Shown here: one piece after another, positions 13,745 to 22,889 of the stretch
Position numbering within the stretch: the stretch's first letter is position 1
Layout of the letters: every line of letters starts with the position of its first letter
From: Clostridia bacterium
GTDB taxonomy: Bacteria > Bacillota > Clostridia > Christensenellales > Aristaeellaceae
Assembly: GCA_017552615.1 (NCBI GenBank)
Contig: JAFZPI010000031.1
Span: 1 to 36,334 of the forward strand
DNA: 36,334 nt
Reading direction: 5' to 3'
The notes under the pieces: model-generated
Database searches by the model: none
Told to the model about the DNA's origin: nothing
The model's input: the letters and a program-made list of their open reading frames with translations, nothing else
Translations under genes and position numbers: made by a program

Positions 13745-14324
13745 GATCACCTGGGAATTGCTGGAGCAGCAGATCGCCGCATGCCGCCGCTGTCCCCTGT
13801 ACGCCGGCGCGACCAACAAGGTCCCCGGTCAGGGGGACCCGCAGTCTCCGCTCATGCTGATCGGCGAAGGCCCCGGGGCCGAGGAAGACCGGCAGGGGCA
13901 GGCCTTCGTCGGGGCGGCGGGACAGCTGCTGACGAAAATGCTGGCCGCCATCGAACTGCCTCGCGAACGGGTCTACATCTGCAATACCGTCAAGTGCCGC
14001 CCGCCGGGAAACCGTACCCCGACCGCGGATGAACGCTCCGCCTGCCTGATCCACCTGCGGATGCAGGTCTCCCTGGTCCGGCCAAAGGTCATCCTGATCC
14101 TGGGCGCCTCGGCGGCTCGTACTGTTCTGGGCGAGGACGTATACATTACGCGGGTCCGCGGCCAGTGGCGGGAGCGCAAGGGCGTATGGATCATGGCAAC
14201 CTATCATCCGAGCGCCCTACTCCGCGATCCCGCGAAGAAACGAGAAGCCTGGGAAGACCTGCAACAGGTGCGGGACAAACTGATCGAATTGGGCTGTTAT
14301 CGGGAAATTTATCAACCGGTTTGA
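13737..14324 (+). CDS. Family 4 uracil-DNA glycosylase (Fe-S)
   Basis: The enzyme has 195 residues, starting at GTG 13737 after GGGAGG. Four cysteines at C16, C19, C87 and C103 have the spacing of the 4Fe-4S cluster in family 4 enzymes. The catalytic motif GEGPGAEED is at 43-51, the second motif YHPSALLR at 156-163, and the CNTVKCRPPGNRTP stretch is typical. It removes uracil from deaminated cytosine in DNA. The family is common in Clostridia and archaea. Overlap with the upstream membrane protein gene indicates coupled translation. A terminator follows. Confidence 0.95.
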   Translation: MAEITWELLEQQIAACRRCPLYAGATNKVPGQGDPQSPLMLIGEGPGAEEDRQGQAFVGAAGQLLTKMLAAIELPRERVYICNTVKCRPPGNRTPTADERSACLIHLRMQVSLVRPKVILILGASAARTVLGEDVYITRVRGQWRERKGVWIMATYHPSALLRDPAKKREAWEDLQQVRDKLIELGCYREIYQPV

Positions 14325-14336
14325 AAAGAGTCATAT

Positions 14337-14375
14337 GCCTCTCCGATTGCCTGCTTATGGTCGGGGAGGCTTTTG
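14337..14375 (+). terminator. Terminator after the uracil-DNA glycosylase gene
   Basis: GCCTCTCCGA pairs with TCGGGGAGGC (10 bp, one T-G pair), followed by TTTTGTGTTTT. Confidence 0.85.
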
Positions 14376-14427
14376 TGTTTTGGCTTTCCAACCCCTGTCA
14401 GAAGCGCATTGTAAGGAAACGGCATGA

Positions 14428-14456
14428 TTGACAATCCCGCTCAGAGCGCATATAAT
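14428..14456 (+). promoter_or_regulatory. Consensus promoter of the 14504-27038 gene run
   Basis: TTGACA (14428-14433), a 17-base spacer and TATAAT (14451-14456). The spacer contains the short dyad CGCT-CAG-AGCG. Confidence 0.92.
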
Positions 14457-14503
14457 AATATGAATCCTTCCGCCCGTATGGCGGAGAAAGCGGAGTGACA
14501 ACC

Positions 14504-16153
14504 ATGCGGATCACATGGAAAGACAGGACGGTGGACCTTCCCGGCGGCGCGGTGACCATCGAAGGGCTTCGGGCGCTCGGTGTGGCATCGCCTCAGGTGC
14601 TGGCCGCGGTGCACCGGGGACGGACCGTGGACCTGACCGGCGCCCTGATCGGGGACGGGGAACTGAAACCGTTGACCCTGGCGGACGAGGAAGGCCGCCG
14701 GGTCTATGAGCGGTCCCTGCGCTTTGTGATGCTCCTGGCCATCCGCCAGCTCTGGCCCGGTCAGCAGGTACGCATTGAATACTCCGTGGGCAACGGTGTC
14801 TATGTGCGCCTGCCAGGCTTTGAACTGGGCGCGGAAAAGGTCGCCCAGCTTGAGGATCAGATGCGGGTGCTGACGGAGCAGAACCTCCGATTCGAGATGC
14901 GCACCTGGTCCCGGGACGACGCCATTCGCTATTTCGAACGGGACGGACAGCCGGACAAAGTCGCTTTGCTGAAGACCCGCCCTTACGATTGGTTCAACAT
15001 GTACCGCTGCGGCGGCATGTGGGAGTATTTCTACGGTGCGATGACACCGGGGACCGGGAATGTGAAAGTGTTCAAACTCCATCCGCTGGGAAAGGAAGGC
15101 TTTGTGCTCTCCCTGCCCAGTGCCGCGCATCCCGATACGCCCTCGCCCTATGTGGACCGGCCGAAGCACATGGCGGTCTTTGACCAAAGCGGCGAGTGGT
15201 GCAAGATCCTTGGCGTCACGAATGTGGCGGACCTGACCCGGATGCGGGACGAGCATGAGCTCCGGCGTTTCATCCGCGTGAACGAGTCCCTGCACGAGAC
15301 CGCGATGAACGACATTGCTCGCCGCATCGTGGCGGATGGGAAACGCGTGGTGCTGGTGGCGGGACCCTCCTCCTCCGGCAAGACGACGTTTGCGGGGCGT
15401 CTGGCGCTGCAACTGCAGGTGCTGGGTCACCGCGCCTGGCGCGTCTCCCTTGACGACTATTATATCGACCGCGACAAGATCACGCCGGAACCCGACGGAA
15501 CGCTGGACCTCGAGCGCATCGACATCCTCGACCTGCCCCTGCTCCGCGAGAACGTCAATGCCCTGCTGCGCGGCGAGATCGTCACGATGCCGCGTTTCTC
15601 TTTCGTCACCGGCAAGCGCGAACCTGAAGGCAGCCAACTTCACCTGGGCGACGGGGAGATCATCATTCTCGAAGGTATCCACGCACTGAACCCGATGCTC
15701 TCGGAGGGCATTCCCGCCGATCAGATCCACCGTATCTTTGTCAGCGCCCTGACCTGCCTGAACCTCGATGACCACAACCGCATCCGCACGACGGACGTCC
15801 GCCTGCTCCGTCGGGTCGTGCGCGACCATCTCTTCCGCGGCACAAAGCCGGAGGGAACCCTGGCGATGTGGGAGAGCGTGCGACGCGGCGAGGAGAAGTG
15901 GATCTTCCCCTGGCAGGAGAGCGCCGACAGCGTGTTCAACACGGCCCTGCACTATGAACTTCCCATCCTGCGGCATTACGCCTACGACCTGCTCCAGGAG
16001 GTCTCCGGCGACACCCCCGGCGGCCTGATGGCTGTTCGCCTGATGAAGATCCTGCACTATGTCCCGGACGTGGATGAAGACATCCTCCGGGAGATCCCGC
16101 CGCTCTCCCTCCTGCGCGAGTTTATCGGCGGTTCCACCATCGACGAGAAATAA
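14504..16153 (+). CDS. Nucleoside (uridine-type) kinase with TGS and threonyl-synthetase-like domains
   Basis: The 549-residue protein starts at ATG 14504, 8 bases after GGAG; a GTG three codons earlier overlaps that site. Residues 1-60 resemble a TGS domain. Residues 75-200 resemble the second additional domain of threonyl- and alanyl-tRNA synthetases (YERSLRFVMLLAIRQLWPG). Residues 280-490 are a phosphoribulokinase/uridine kinase domain with Walker A GPSSSGKTTF near 287, SLDDYYIDRDKITPEPDG and ILEGIHALNPML. This architecture is known in Bacillota and Thermotoga as an ATP-dependent nucleoside kinase. It opens a run of same-strand genes; the ABC exporter starts 3 bases later. Confidence 0.92.
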   Translation: MRITWKDRTVDLPGGAVTIEGLRALGVASPQVLAAVHRGRTVDLTGALIGDGELKPLTLADEEGRRVYERSLRFVMLLAIRQLWPGQQVRIEYSVGNGVYVRLPGFELGAEKVAQLEDQMRVLTEQNLRFEMRTWSRDDAIRYFERDGQPDKVALLKTRPYDWFNMYRCGGMWEYFYGAMTPGTGNVKVFKLHPLGKEGFVLSLPSAAHPDTPSPYVDRPKHMAVFDQSGEWCKILGVTNVADLTRMRDEHELRRFIRVNESLHETAMNDIARRIVADGKRVVLVAGPSSSGKTTFAGRLALQLQVLGHRAWRVSLDDYYIDRDKITPEPDGTLDLERIDILDLPLLRENVNALLRGEIVTMPRFSFVTGKREPEGSQLHLGDGEIIILEGIHALNPMLSEGIPADQIHRIFVSALTCLNLDDHNRIRTTDVRLLRRVVRDHLFRGTKPEGTLAMWESVRRGEEKWIFPWQESADSVFNTALHYELPILRHYAYDLLQEVSGDTPGGLMAVRLMKILHYVPDVDEDILREIPPLSLLREFIGGSTIDEK

Positions 16154-16156
16154 AAA

Positions 16157-17887
16157 ATGAAGTATCTCCTTCGCGCCCTCAAAGCTTATCGTCTCCAGAG
16201 CTTCCTGGCCCCGCTGCTCAAAATGGCGGAGGCTACGTTTGACCTGCTTGTGCCCATGGTGGTGGCAGCTATTGTCAACCGGGGCATCAACACGGGAGAC
16301 ACAAGCTATGTGTGGCGCATGGGCGGGTTGCTGCTCCTGATGGCGCTGGTGGGTCTTGGCTTTGCGGTAACGGCGCAGTATTTTGCGGCCCGGGCAGCCA
16401 TCGGTTCGGCAAGCAGCCTGCGGGCCCAGCTCTTCCGGCATATCCAGAGGCTCGGCTGGGGCGAGGCCGATACCCTTGGCACTTCCACGCTCATCACCCG
16501 CATGACCAGCGATGTCAACCAGGTGCAGAGCGGCGTGAACATGTTCCTGCGCCTGCTGCTCCGCTCGCCCTTTGTGGTGATCGGAGCCTTTGTGTGCGCG
16601 TTCCTCATCGACGCGAAGATTTCGCTGATCTTCGCGGCCGCGATTCTGGGCATGGCCCTGATCGTCGGCACGATCATGGTGATCACCGCGCCCCGTTACC
16701 GCCGCATCCAGGGCCAGCTGGACCAGGTCACCGGTGCGACCCGCGAGAACCTCTCCGGTGTCCGGGTGATCCGCGCTTTCGGCATGGAAGATCGCGAGAC
16801 GGAGCGCTTCCACAGCCTGAACAGCATCCTGGCCAGACATCAGCGCCAGGTGGGACGCATCTCCGCGCTGATGAATCCCCTGACCCTCGTTGTGGTCAAC
16901 CTCGGCGTGATTTTCGTGCTCCAGGCCGGTGCCAGGGCCGTCGATGAAGGTCCCCTGCTCTCCGGTGAGATCATTGCCCTGGTGAATTACATGAACCAGA
17001 TCCTGGTGGAACTGGTGAAGATGGCCCAGACCATCGTGACCCTCAGCCGTGCCCTGGCGAGCCTGAAGCGCATGGAGCAGGTGCTTGACACCGAACCCCA
17101 GATGGCTTTCCCGGAGGAAGGCGCGCTCCCCGACGCTACTGCACCGGCTGTGGTGTTTGACCATGTGTCTATTTGCTATCCGGATGCCGGTGCCGAAAGC
17201 CTGACGGACATCAGCTTTCGCGTGAAATCCGGTCAAACCGTCGGTGTGATCGGTTCCACCGGCAGCGGCAAAAGTTCATTGGTTCACCTGATTCCCCGCT
17301 TCTATGACGCAACCGACGGAAAGGTTTCGCTCTTCGGGCATCCGGCGACGGAGTATTCTCGGGTATCCCTACGCGAGATGACGGGGATTGTGCCGCAGCG
17401 GGCACAGCTCTTTGCCGGAACGATCCGGTCCAATCTTTTGTGGGGTAATGAGGATGCTGATGAAACCGCCTTGTGGGCTGCATTGAAAGCGGCGCAGGCG
17501 GCGGACTTTGTGCGCGAGAGGCCTTTAGGCTTGAACGATCCGGTGGAACAGGGCGGACGGAATCTTTCCGGTGGACAGAGGCAGAGGCTGACGATCGCGC
17601 GGGCATTGGTGCGCAAGCCTGCCATCCTGATCCTCGACGACAGTGCGTCCGCGCTGGACTACGCGACGGATGCGGCGCTGCGCAAAGCGCTGCGGAGCCT
17701 CGACTGGCCGGTGACGGTGTTTATTGTCAGCCAGCGCACGGCGTCCATCCGGCATGCGGATCTCATCCTGGTCCTCGACGACGGACGGCTGGTGGGCAGC
17801 GGGACCCATGAAGAACTCCTGCAGACCTGCCCGGTGTACCGGGAGATTCATGAGAGTCAGTACCAGAAGGGGGATGCGCGCGCATGA
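16157..17887 (+). CDS. Heterodimeric ABC exporter half, degenerate ATP site
   Basis: The 576-residue protein has an N-terminal six-helix exporter membrane domain (about 1-310) and an ATPase domain. Walker A GSTGSGKSS is near 368, a canonical signature LSGGQRQR near 469 and Walker B ILILDDSASALD near 488. The catalytic glutamate after Walker B is aspartate (LDD), as in the inactive site of heterodimeric exporters such as BmrC/LmrC/TM287. The start is 3 bases after the kinase stop. It overlaps the second half gene by four bases. The pair probably exports drugs, lipids or peptides; the substrate is unknown. Confidence 0.95.
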   Translation: MKYLLRALKAYRLQSFLAPLLKMAEATFDLLVPMVVAAIVNRGINTGDTSYVWRMGGLLLLMALVGLGFAVTAQYFAARAAIGSASSLRAQLFRHIQRLGWGEADTLGTSTLITRMTSDVNQVQSGVNMFLRLLLRSPFVVIGAFVCAFLIDAKISLIFAAAILGMALIVGTIMVITAPRYRRIQGQLDQVTGATRENLSGVRVIRAFGMEDRETERFHSLNSILARHQRQVGRISALMNPLTLVVVNLGVIFVLQAGARAVDEGPLLSGEIIALVNYMNQILVELVKMAQTIVTLSRALASLKRMEQVLDTEPQMAFPEEGALPDATAPAVVFDHVSICYPDAGAESLTDISFRVKSGQTVGVIGSTGSGKSSLVHLIPRFYDATDGKVSLFGHPATEYSRVSLREMTGIVPQRAQLFAGTIRSNLLWGNEDADETALWAALKAAQAADFVRERPLGLNDPVEQGGRNLSGGQRQRLTIARALVRKPAILILDDSASALDYATDAALRKALRSLDWPVTVFIVSQRTASIRHADLILVLDDGRLVGSGTHEELLQTCPVYREIHESQYQKGDARA

Positions 17888-19647
17888 AGAAAAAGCAACG
17901 CGAGTCCCTTCCGCCGGTCTGGCCGGAGGTGCTGCGGCGGATCCGTCCCCACGCGGGATGGGTGACTCTGAGCCTGTTCTGTGCCCTGGTGTCTTCCGTG
18001 GGGCTGTTACTGGTCCCCATCTACTGCGGCGAAGCCGTGGACGCCATGCTCGGCGGGAAGGGCAGTGTCGATTTCGATGTGGTCTCCCGTATGGCGGTGG
18101 CCATCGGCACGGTGACAGCGCTGTGCGCGCTGGCGCAGTGGGTACTGTCCGCATGCAACAACCGGGTCGCATTCCTGGTCTCGCAGGAAATCCGCGATGA
18201 GGCCATCCGGAAGATCCAGCGCCTGCCGCTCTCCTGGCTGGACACCCACCCCGTGGGCGATCTGGTCAGCCGGGTCATCGCCGATGTCGAGACCCTGTCC
18301 GACGGTCTGCTGCTGGGTTTTGCCCAGTTCTTCACCGGGATCGTCACGATCATCGGGACCCTGGTCATGATGTTCCGCCTGAGCCCGCCGGTGACGCTGG
18401 CCGTGGCGGTGCTGACGCCCCTGAGCATGCTGGTTGCGGGGTTCATCGCCAAGCGCAGCGCGAAGTGGTTCCATCAGCAAAGCGCTGTGCGCGGCGAGGA
18501 GACCGCTTACATCAACGAGATGATCGACGGGCAGCGCGTGGTCCAGGCATTCGGGCGGGAGGCCGCCTCCCAGGCCGACTTTGACGAGGTCAACGACCGC
18601 CTGGCTGAGGCTTCGCTGAAGGCGACGTTCTTCTCCAGCCTGGTCAATCCCTCGACCCGCCTCGTCAACAACCTGGTCTACGCGGCGGTGGCCGTGGCCG
18701 GAGCCCTGCTGGCGATCGGCCGCTCCGACGCGATGTCGGTGGGTAGTCTCAGCGCTTTCCTTGCGTATGCCAGCCAGTATGCCAAGCCGTTCAACGAGAT
18801 CAGCGGCGTGGTGACGGAACTCCAGAATGCTTTTGCCTGCGCGCGCCGGACCTTTGGTCTGCTGGAGGTACAGGATCAGGTGCCGGATGCGCCGGACGCT
18901 CTTGATTCTCTGGAAGCCAAAGGTGCGATCAGGTTGTGGGACGTCTCTTTCCGATATGTACCCGAACGGCCTTTGATTGAAGATTTCTCTCTTGAAGTCC
19001 GGCCCGGCCAGCGCATCGCGATCGTCGGTCCGACCGGCTGCGGCAAGACGACGCTGATCAACCTCCTGATGCGGTTTTACGACGTGAACGCAGGCGAGAT
19101 CGCAGTAGACGGGCACGAGACCCGGACCTTGACCCGCCACGCCCTGCGCGTGAACTGGGGTATGGTCCTGCAGGACACATGGCTCCGGGCCGGCACGATC
19201 CGGGAGAACATCGCTTTCGGCAAGCCGGACGCCACGGAGGAGGAGATCATCGCCGCCGCGAAGGCCGCGGATATCCATTCCTTCATCCGGCGCCTTCCCC
19301 AGGGCTATGACACCGTGATCACCGAGGCCGGGGAGGGTATTTCCCAGGGACAGAAACAGCTGCTGTGCATCGCGCGGGTCATGCTGTGCCTGCCGCCGAT
19401 GCTGATTCTCGACGAAGCGACCTCCTCCATCGACACACGCACGGAGATCCGCATCCAGGCGGCGTTCAAGCGGATGATGGAGGGCCGTACGTCCTTTATT
19501 GTGGCGCACCGTCTGTCCACGATCCGCGAAGCCGACGTGATCCTCGTCATGCGCGACGGTCACATCGTTGAGCAGGGGAGTCACGAGAGTCTCATGGCCC
19601 AGGACGGTTTCTATGCGAAACTCTACAACAGCCAGTTTGCGGCGTGA
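17884..19647 (+). CDS. Heterodimeric ABC exporter half, catalytic ATP site
   Basis: The 587-residue partner of the preceding gene is coupled by an ATGA overlap. It has six membrane helices over about 25-325 with the LVSRVIADVETLSDG coupling region. Walker A GPTGCGKTT is near 382, the signature is the variant ISQGQKQ near 485, and the canonical Walker B MLILDEATSSID near 506 carries the glutamate. The H-loop is VAHRLST. The intact Walker B here pairs with the intact LSGGQ of the first half, forming one active site; the other site combines two altered motifs. Confidence 0.95.
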   Translation: MKKKQRESLPPVWPEVLRRIRPHAGWVTLSLFCALVSSVGLLLVPIYCGEAVDAMLGGKGSVDFDVVSRMAVAIGTVTALCALAQWVLSACNNRVAFLVSQEIRDEAIRKIQRLPLSWLDTHPVGDLVSRVIADVETLSDGLLLGFAQFFTGIVTIIGTLVMMFRLSPPVTLAVAVLTPLSMLVAGFIAKRSAKWFHQQSAVRGEETAYINEMIDGQRVVQAFGREAASQADFDEVNDRLAEASLKATFFSSLVNPSTRLVNNLVYAAVAVAGALLAIGRSDAMSVGSLSAFLAYASQYAKPFNEISGVVTELQNAFACARRTFGLLEVQDQVPDAPDALDSLEAKGAIRLWDVSFRYVPERPLIEDFSLEVRPGQRIAIVGPTGCGKTTLINLLMRFYDVNAGEIAVDGHETRTLTRHALRVNWGMVLQDTWLRAGTIRENIAFGKPDATEEEIIAAAKAADIHSFIRRLPQGYDTVITEAGEGISQGQKQLLCIARVMLCLPPMLILDEATSSIDTRTEIRIQAAFKRMMEGRTSFIVAHRLSTIREADVILVMRDGHIVEQGSHESLMAQDGFYAKLYNSQFAA

Positions 19648-19660
19648 GGAGGGACAGAAC

Positions 19661-20422
19661 GTGAAGATCGGATTGTGTGCGTCTATTGACCGTGCCACAG
19701 AGGTCCGGGCTCTTGGGTTTGACTATCTGGAAGTCAACGCCGTGGAGATCGGTCAGATGACGGAGGAAGCCTTTGCACGGAAAGCCACGGAAGCCAAATC
19801 GACCGGGCTCCCCATCCTCTCAGCCAACTGTCTCTTTCCAAAGGATCTGAATCTCTATGGGGAGCAGGACCGGGTGGCTGCGTGGCTGCAGCTGGTGATG
19901 GCGAGGCTGGCTGCCTTGGGCGTAAAGACCGTGGTTTTCGGTTCGGGTGCCGCACGGAGAAGGCCGGACTCGCTGCCGTACGACGCCGCTTTCCGAAGCC
20001 TGGTGCGCACGGTACGCCTTACAGGAGACTGTGCAAAAGCTTTTGGGATGATGGTAACGATGGAACCCCTGCATTTCCCGGAGTCCAACATGATCAACAG
20101 CCTGGCGGAAGGCGCGGCCCTTTCCGCGGCGGCGGAGCATCCCAACGTTAGCCTGCTGGCGGATACCTACCATATGGCGATGGCGGGCGAAGACCCGCGG
20201 GAGATTGTCCGGGTCGGCGGCGTCCGGCATGTCCATGCGGCGCTGCTGGAAGGCCGCCGGTGGCCGGTAACTACTGATGCGTTCCTGACACGGTTCATGG
20301 CGGCCTTACGGGAGAGCGGGTATCATGGCCTGGTCAGTATCGAGGGCAACAGCGAGAACTGGCAGGCTGACGCTCCGGGATGCCTGCGCACGCTGCGGGC
20401 CCTGTGGGAGGGCGAAGCATGA
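19661..20422 (+). CDS. Sugar phosphate isomerase/epimerase (TIM barrel)
   Basis: The 253-residue protein starts at GTG 19661 after GAGGAGGG. It belongs to the AP endonuclease 2 / xylose isomerase-like TIM-barrel superfamily: MKIGLCASI, LGFDYLEVN, GVKTVVFGSG, VTMEPLHF, VSLLADTYHMA, VRHVHAALLEGR, GLVSIEGN. The Glu, Asp-His and Glu residues at strand ends fit the metal site. Substrate cannot be told from the sequence. It sits in the run after the exporter and overlaps the SEC-C gene by four bases. Confidence 0.88.
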   Translation: MKIGLCASIDRATEVRALGFDYLEVNAVEIGQMTEEAFARKATEAKSTGLPILSANCLFPKDLNLYGEQDRVAAWLQLVMARLAALGVKTVVFGSGAARRRPDSLPYDAAFRSLVRTVRLTGDCAKAFGMMVTMEPLHFPESNMINSLAEGAALSAAAEHPNVSLLADTYHMAMAGEDPREIVRVGGVRHVHAALLEGRRWPVTTDAFLTRFMAALRESGYHGLVSIEGNSENWQADAPGCLRTLRALWEGEA

Positions 20423-21480
20423 AGACACGCCTGGAATTGCTGCAGACCCAGAGTTTCCGCGACCTGACGGATCTCTGCATGCGCTTCGGCGTGGAGCCTC
20501 CGCGCGACGGGGAGCGCAGGGCGGAGGTGGCGGCGCGGCTCCTGACTGCCGCGGAGGAGAACCCGGACCTGGACCTGCATTGCATCGGCCTGCCGCTGCT
20601 GGATCAACTGGCAGAAGCCCTGAAAGGACAGCGAAAAGAAGCGCTGACCTTATCGCTCAGGAGTACTCCGGAGACAGAGGAACTCAAGGAGAATCTCTGG
20701 CTGCTGCAGCACCTGGGCCTTGCCTGGCGGGACCGGCACTGCTGGCACCTCCTGCCGGAAGTCAAAGCCCTGTGCGAAGTGCCGCCGGGCAAGCGCCTGT
20801 GGCTGGACGTGGAGCGGGAGATCATCGACCAGCTGGCGCTGGCGGTCAACCGCTACGGCATCGCACCGATCGACGTGGTGGTCGGCAGCGTGAAGGAGAA
20901 CGCGGAGGAGACCGAAGCGGTCCGGGAGACCGTCATGACGGTCTGCAGCCGGTACTATGGGCTGGAGGGCTTCTTCGCCGGGACGGACGGCCATTTGTGG
21001 CTGCGCTCGCAAGGCTGTGAGAATCCCCTGGACGTGGCGGGCGGACAGATCATCTCCGAGCGCCTCGGCCTGGACTGGGACCGGAGCGGGATGAACGGAT
21101 TCTCGCGCATCGGCGGGAGCTATGTGCCCCTGGACACAAAGGCCCGCGACCTGCTGAAGCGGATTCTGAAGGAGACCGGGGAGACGGACGAGGTCTTTGT
21201 GGGCGAATGCCTGGAAGATGCCTTCTTCACCCTGCAGGAGGGCAACCGCGAAGGTGCACTGGACTGCCTGTGCGATATCCTTGGCAAGAACTGCACCCCG
21301 GGCCAGCGGTGGCTGATGGACCGGCTCCTGAACCGCTTCCCGGTCTGGGCGCTGCGCGGACACTCCATCAGCGGGATCGGCGCGAGCCGGCTCCCCGACA
21401 ATCTCCGTCAAGGCCGCGACGAACCCTGCCCCTGCGGCAGCGGCCGGCCCTATGGGAAATGCCACGGGCGGATGAACTGA
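20419..21480 (+). CDS. SEC-C zinc-motif protein
   Basis: The 353-residue protein starts at ATG 20419 (ATGA overlap). Only the C-terminus is recognisable: DEPCPCGSGRPYGKCHG at about 334-350 is the SEC-C zinc-binding motif (CxCxnC[HC]) found in SecA and many unrelated proteins. The N-terminal 300 residues are mostly helical (ELLQTQSFRDLTDLCMRFGV, EREIIDQLALAVNRYG) with no domain I can name. SEC-C often appears as an accessory zinc ribbon in ribosome- or SecB-interacting proteins, but that would be a guess here. Confidence 0.85.
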   Translation: MKTRLELLQTQSFRDLTDLCMRFGVEPPRDGERRAEVAARLLTAAEENPDLDLHCIGLPLLDQLAEALKGQRKEALTLSLRSTPETEELKENLWLLQHLGLAWRDRHCWHLLPEVKALCEVPPGKRLWLDVEREIIDQLALAVNRYGIAPIDVVVGSVKENAEETEAVRETVMTVCSRYYGLEGFFAGTDGHLWLRSQGCENPLDVAGGQIISERLGLDWDRSGMNGFSRIGGSYVPLDTKARDLLKRILKETGETDEVFVGECLEDAFFTLQEGNREGALDCLCDILGKNCTPGQRWLMDRLLNRFPVWALRGHSISGIGASRLPDNLRQGRDEPCPCGSGRPYGKCHGRMN

Positions 21481-21518
21481 GGTTCATGATTATTACCAAC
21501 CATGCGGATCCGAAGGGT

Positions 21519-21560
21519 CCAGGGGCGACCGTAAAGCCCCTGGTCGTGCCGAAGGCACGA
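21519..21560 (+). promoter_or_regulatory. Two tandem hairpins in the hom 5' leader
   Basis: CCAGGGGC and GCCCCTGG (8 bp, loop GACCGTAAA) are followed without a gap by TCGTGCC-GAA-GGCACGA (7 bp). No T run follows, so this is not a plain terminator. CGACC (21526-21530) can also pair with GGTCG (21542-21546), an alternative fold. It lies 37 bases before homoserine dehydrogenase. Confidence 0.5.
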
Positions 21561-21596
21561 AACGGGTTTATAGAATCTTCTGAGAGGATGACAAAT

Positions 21597-22871
21597 ATGA
21601 GCAAGATCGTGAAACTCGGATTTCTGGGCTGCGGGAACATCGGCGGCGGTGTGTGGCATCTGCTGGATGAAATGCACGATGAACTTCTGAAGCGGGATGA
21701 TATCGACCTCCGCGTGGAGAAAGCCCTGGTGCTCAGCATTCCGTTGGCCCGGACCGACGTTCCGACGGCGATCCTGACCGAGGATGCCGCGGATGTGCTG
21801 GAAAACCCCGAAATCGATATCGTCTGCGAGTTCATGGGCGGGGAGCACCCGGCGGCGGACTTCATGCAGCGCGCGCTCGAGCACGGCAAGACCGTGGTCA
21901 CGGCCAACAAGATGGCGCTGGCCCTGAACTGGGACAAGCTGGACGCAGCTGCACGCGCCAGCGGTGCGGGCCTGTACTACGAGGCCAGCGTGGGCGGTGT
22001 GATCCCGGTGATCCGCTCGCTGACGCTCTCGCTTGAGGCCGACAAAATCGACCGCGTGATGGGTATCGTCAACGGGACGACAAACTATATCCTGACCCGG
22101 ATGGCCCGGGAGGGCAGCGATTACGCAGACGTGCTGGCGGACGCTCAGCGCCTGGGCCTGGCCGAGCCCAATCCCGCCGCTGACGTGGAGGGCTTTGACG
22201 CGGCCTACAAACTGTCCATCCTTGCTTCGATCGCCTTCCACAGCCGTGTGACCTATGACAAGGTCCATCGGGAGGGCATCACGGGCATCACGGCCGCCGA
22301 TATTGCCGCGGGCAAGGAAATGGGCTATGTGCTCAAGCTCCTGGCTATCGGCAAGCGCGACGGCGATACGGTCGAGGTCCGCGTGCATCCCACCTTCCTG
22401 CCCGGGGATCACCCCCTGGCGCAGGTGGACGGCTCCCTGAACGCGATCTTCATCCACGGCGCATACTGCCAGGACATGATGCTCCAGGGCCGCGGCGCGG
22501 GCGACAAGCCCACCGCCAGCGCGATCTGCGGCGATATCGTCTACGCAGCGCTGAACGACCGCCCCACCCGCCCTTCATTCGCCAACACGCCGGAGCCCGA
22601 TCCGGCCCTGACGTTCACCGATGACTGGCGCAGCCGGTACTTTGTCCGGCTGGACACCCCGGATGCCCCGGGTGTCCTGGCGAAGGCCGCTGGTGTGTTC
22701 GCGGCGGAAGGGATCTCCATTGACGCCATGATGCAGAAGCCCGCCTGCAACGGCAGAGCCCAGGTAGTCTTTGTCACTCATGAGACCAGCGAGAAAGCTG
22801 CGGAGAAGGCCGTGGCCGCGCTGAACGGTGATGACATGCGTGTGGAAAGCGTCATTCGTGTTGAGAAATAA
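21597..22871 (+). CDS. hom: Homoserine dehydrogenase with ACT domain
   Basis: The 424-residue enzyme has the normal length for the ACT-containing form. The NAD(P) fold starts GFLGCGNIGGGVW. The catalytic region contains VVTANKMALA, YYEASVGGVIPVI, IVNGTTNYILTRM and FDAAYKLSILASIAF. The ACT domain is at about 348-420 (YFVRLDTPDAPGVLAKAAGVF) and normally senses threonine. It reduces aspartate semialdehyde to homoserine for threonine and methionine synthesis. The start at 21597 is 9 bases after GAGAGG; an in-frame ATG at 21588 overlaps that site. Other threonine genes are absent here. Confidence 0.97.
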   Translation: MSKIVKLGFLGCGNIGGGVWHLLDEMHDELLKRDDIDLRVEKALVLSIPLARTDVPTAILTEDAADVLENPEIDIVCEFMGGEHPAADFMQRALEHGKTVVTANKMALALNWDKLDAAARASGAGLYYEASVGGVIPVIRSLTLSLEADKIDRVMGIVNGTTNYILTRMAREGSDYADVLADAQRLGLAEPNPAADVEGFDAAYKLSILASIAFHSRVTYDKVHREGITGITAADIAAGKEMGYVLKLLAIGKRDGDTVEVRVHPTFLPGDHPLAQVDGSLNAIFIHGAYCQDMMLQGRGAGDKPTASAICGDIVYAALNDRPTRPSFANTPEPDPALTFTDDWRSRYFVRLDTPDAPGVLAKAAGVFAAEGISIDAMMQKPACNGRAQVVFVTHETSEKAAEKAVAALNGDDMRVESVIRVEK

Positions 22872-22889
22872 ACGAAAGGCAGGCAGAGC

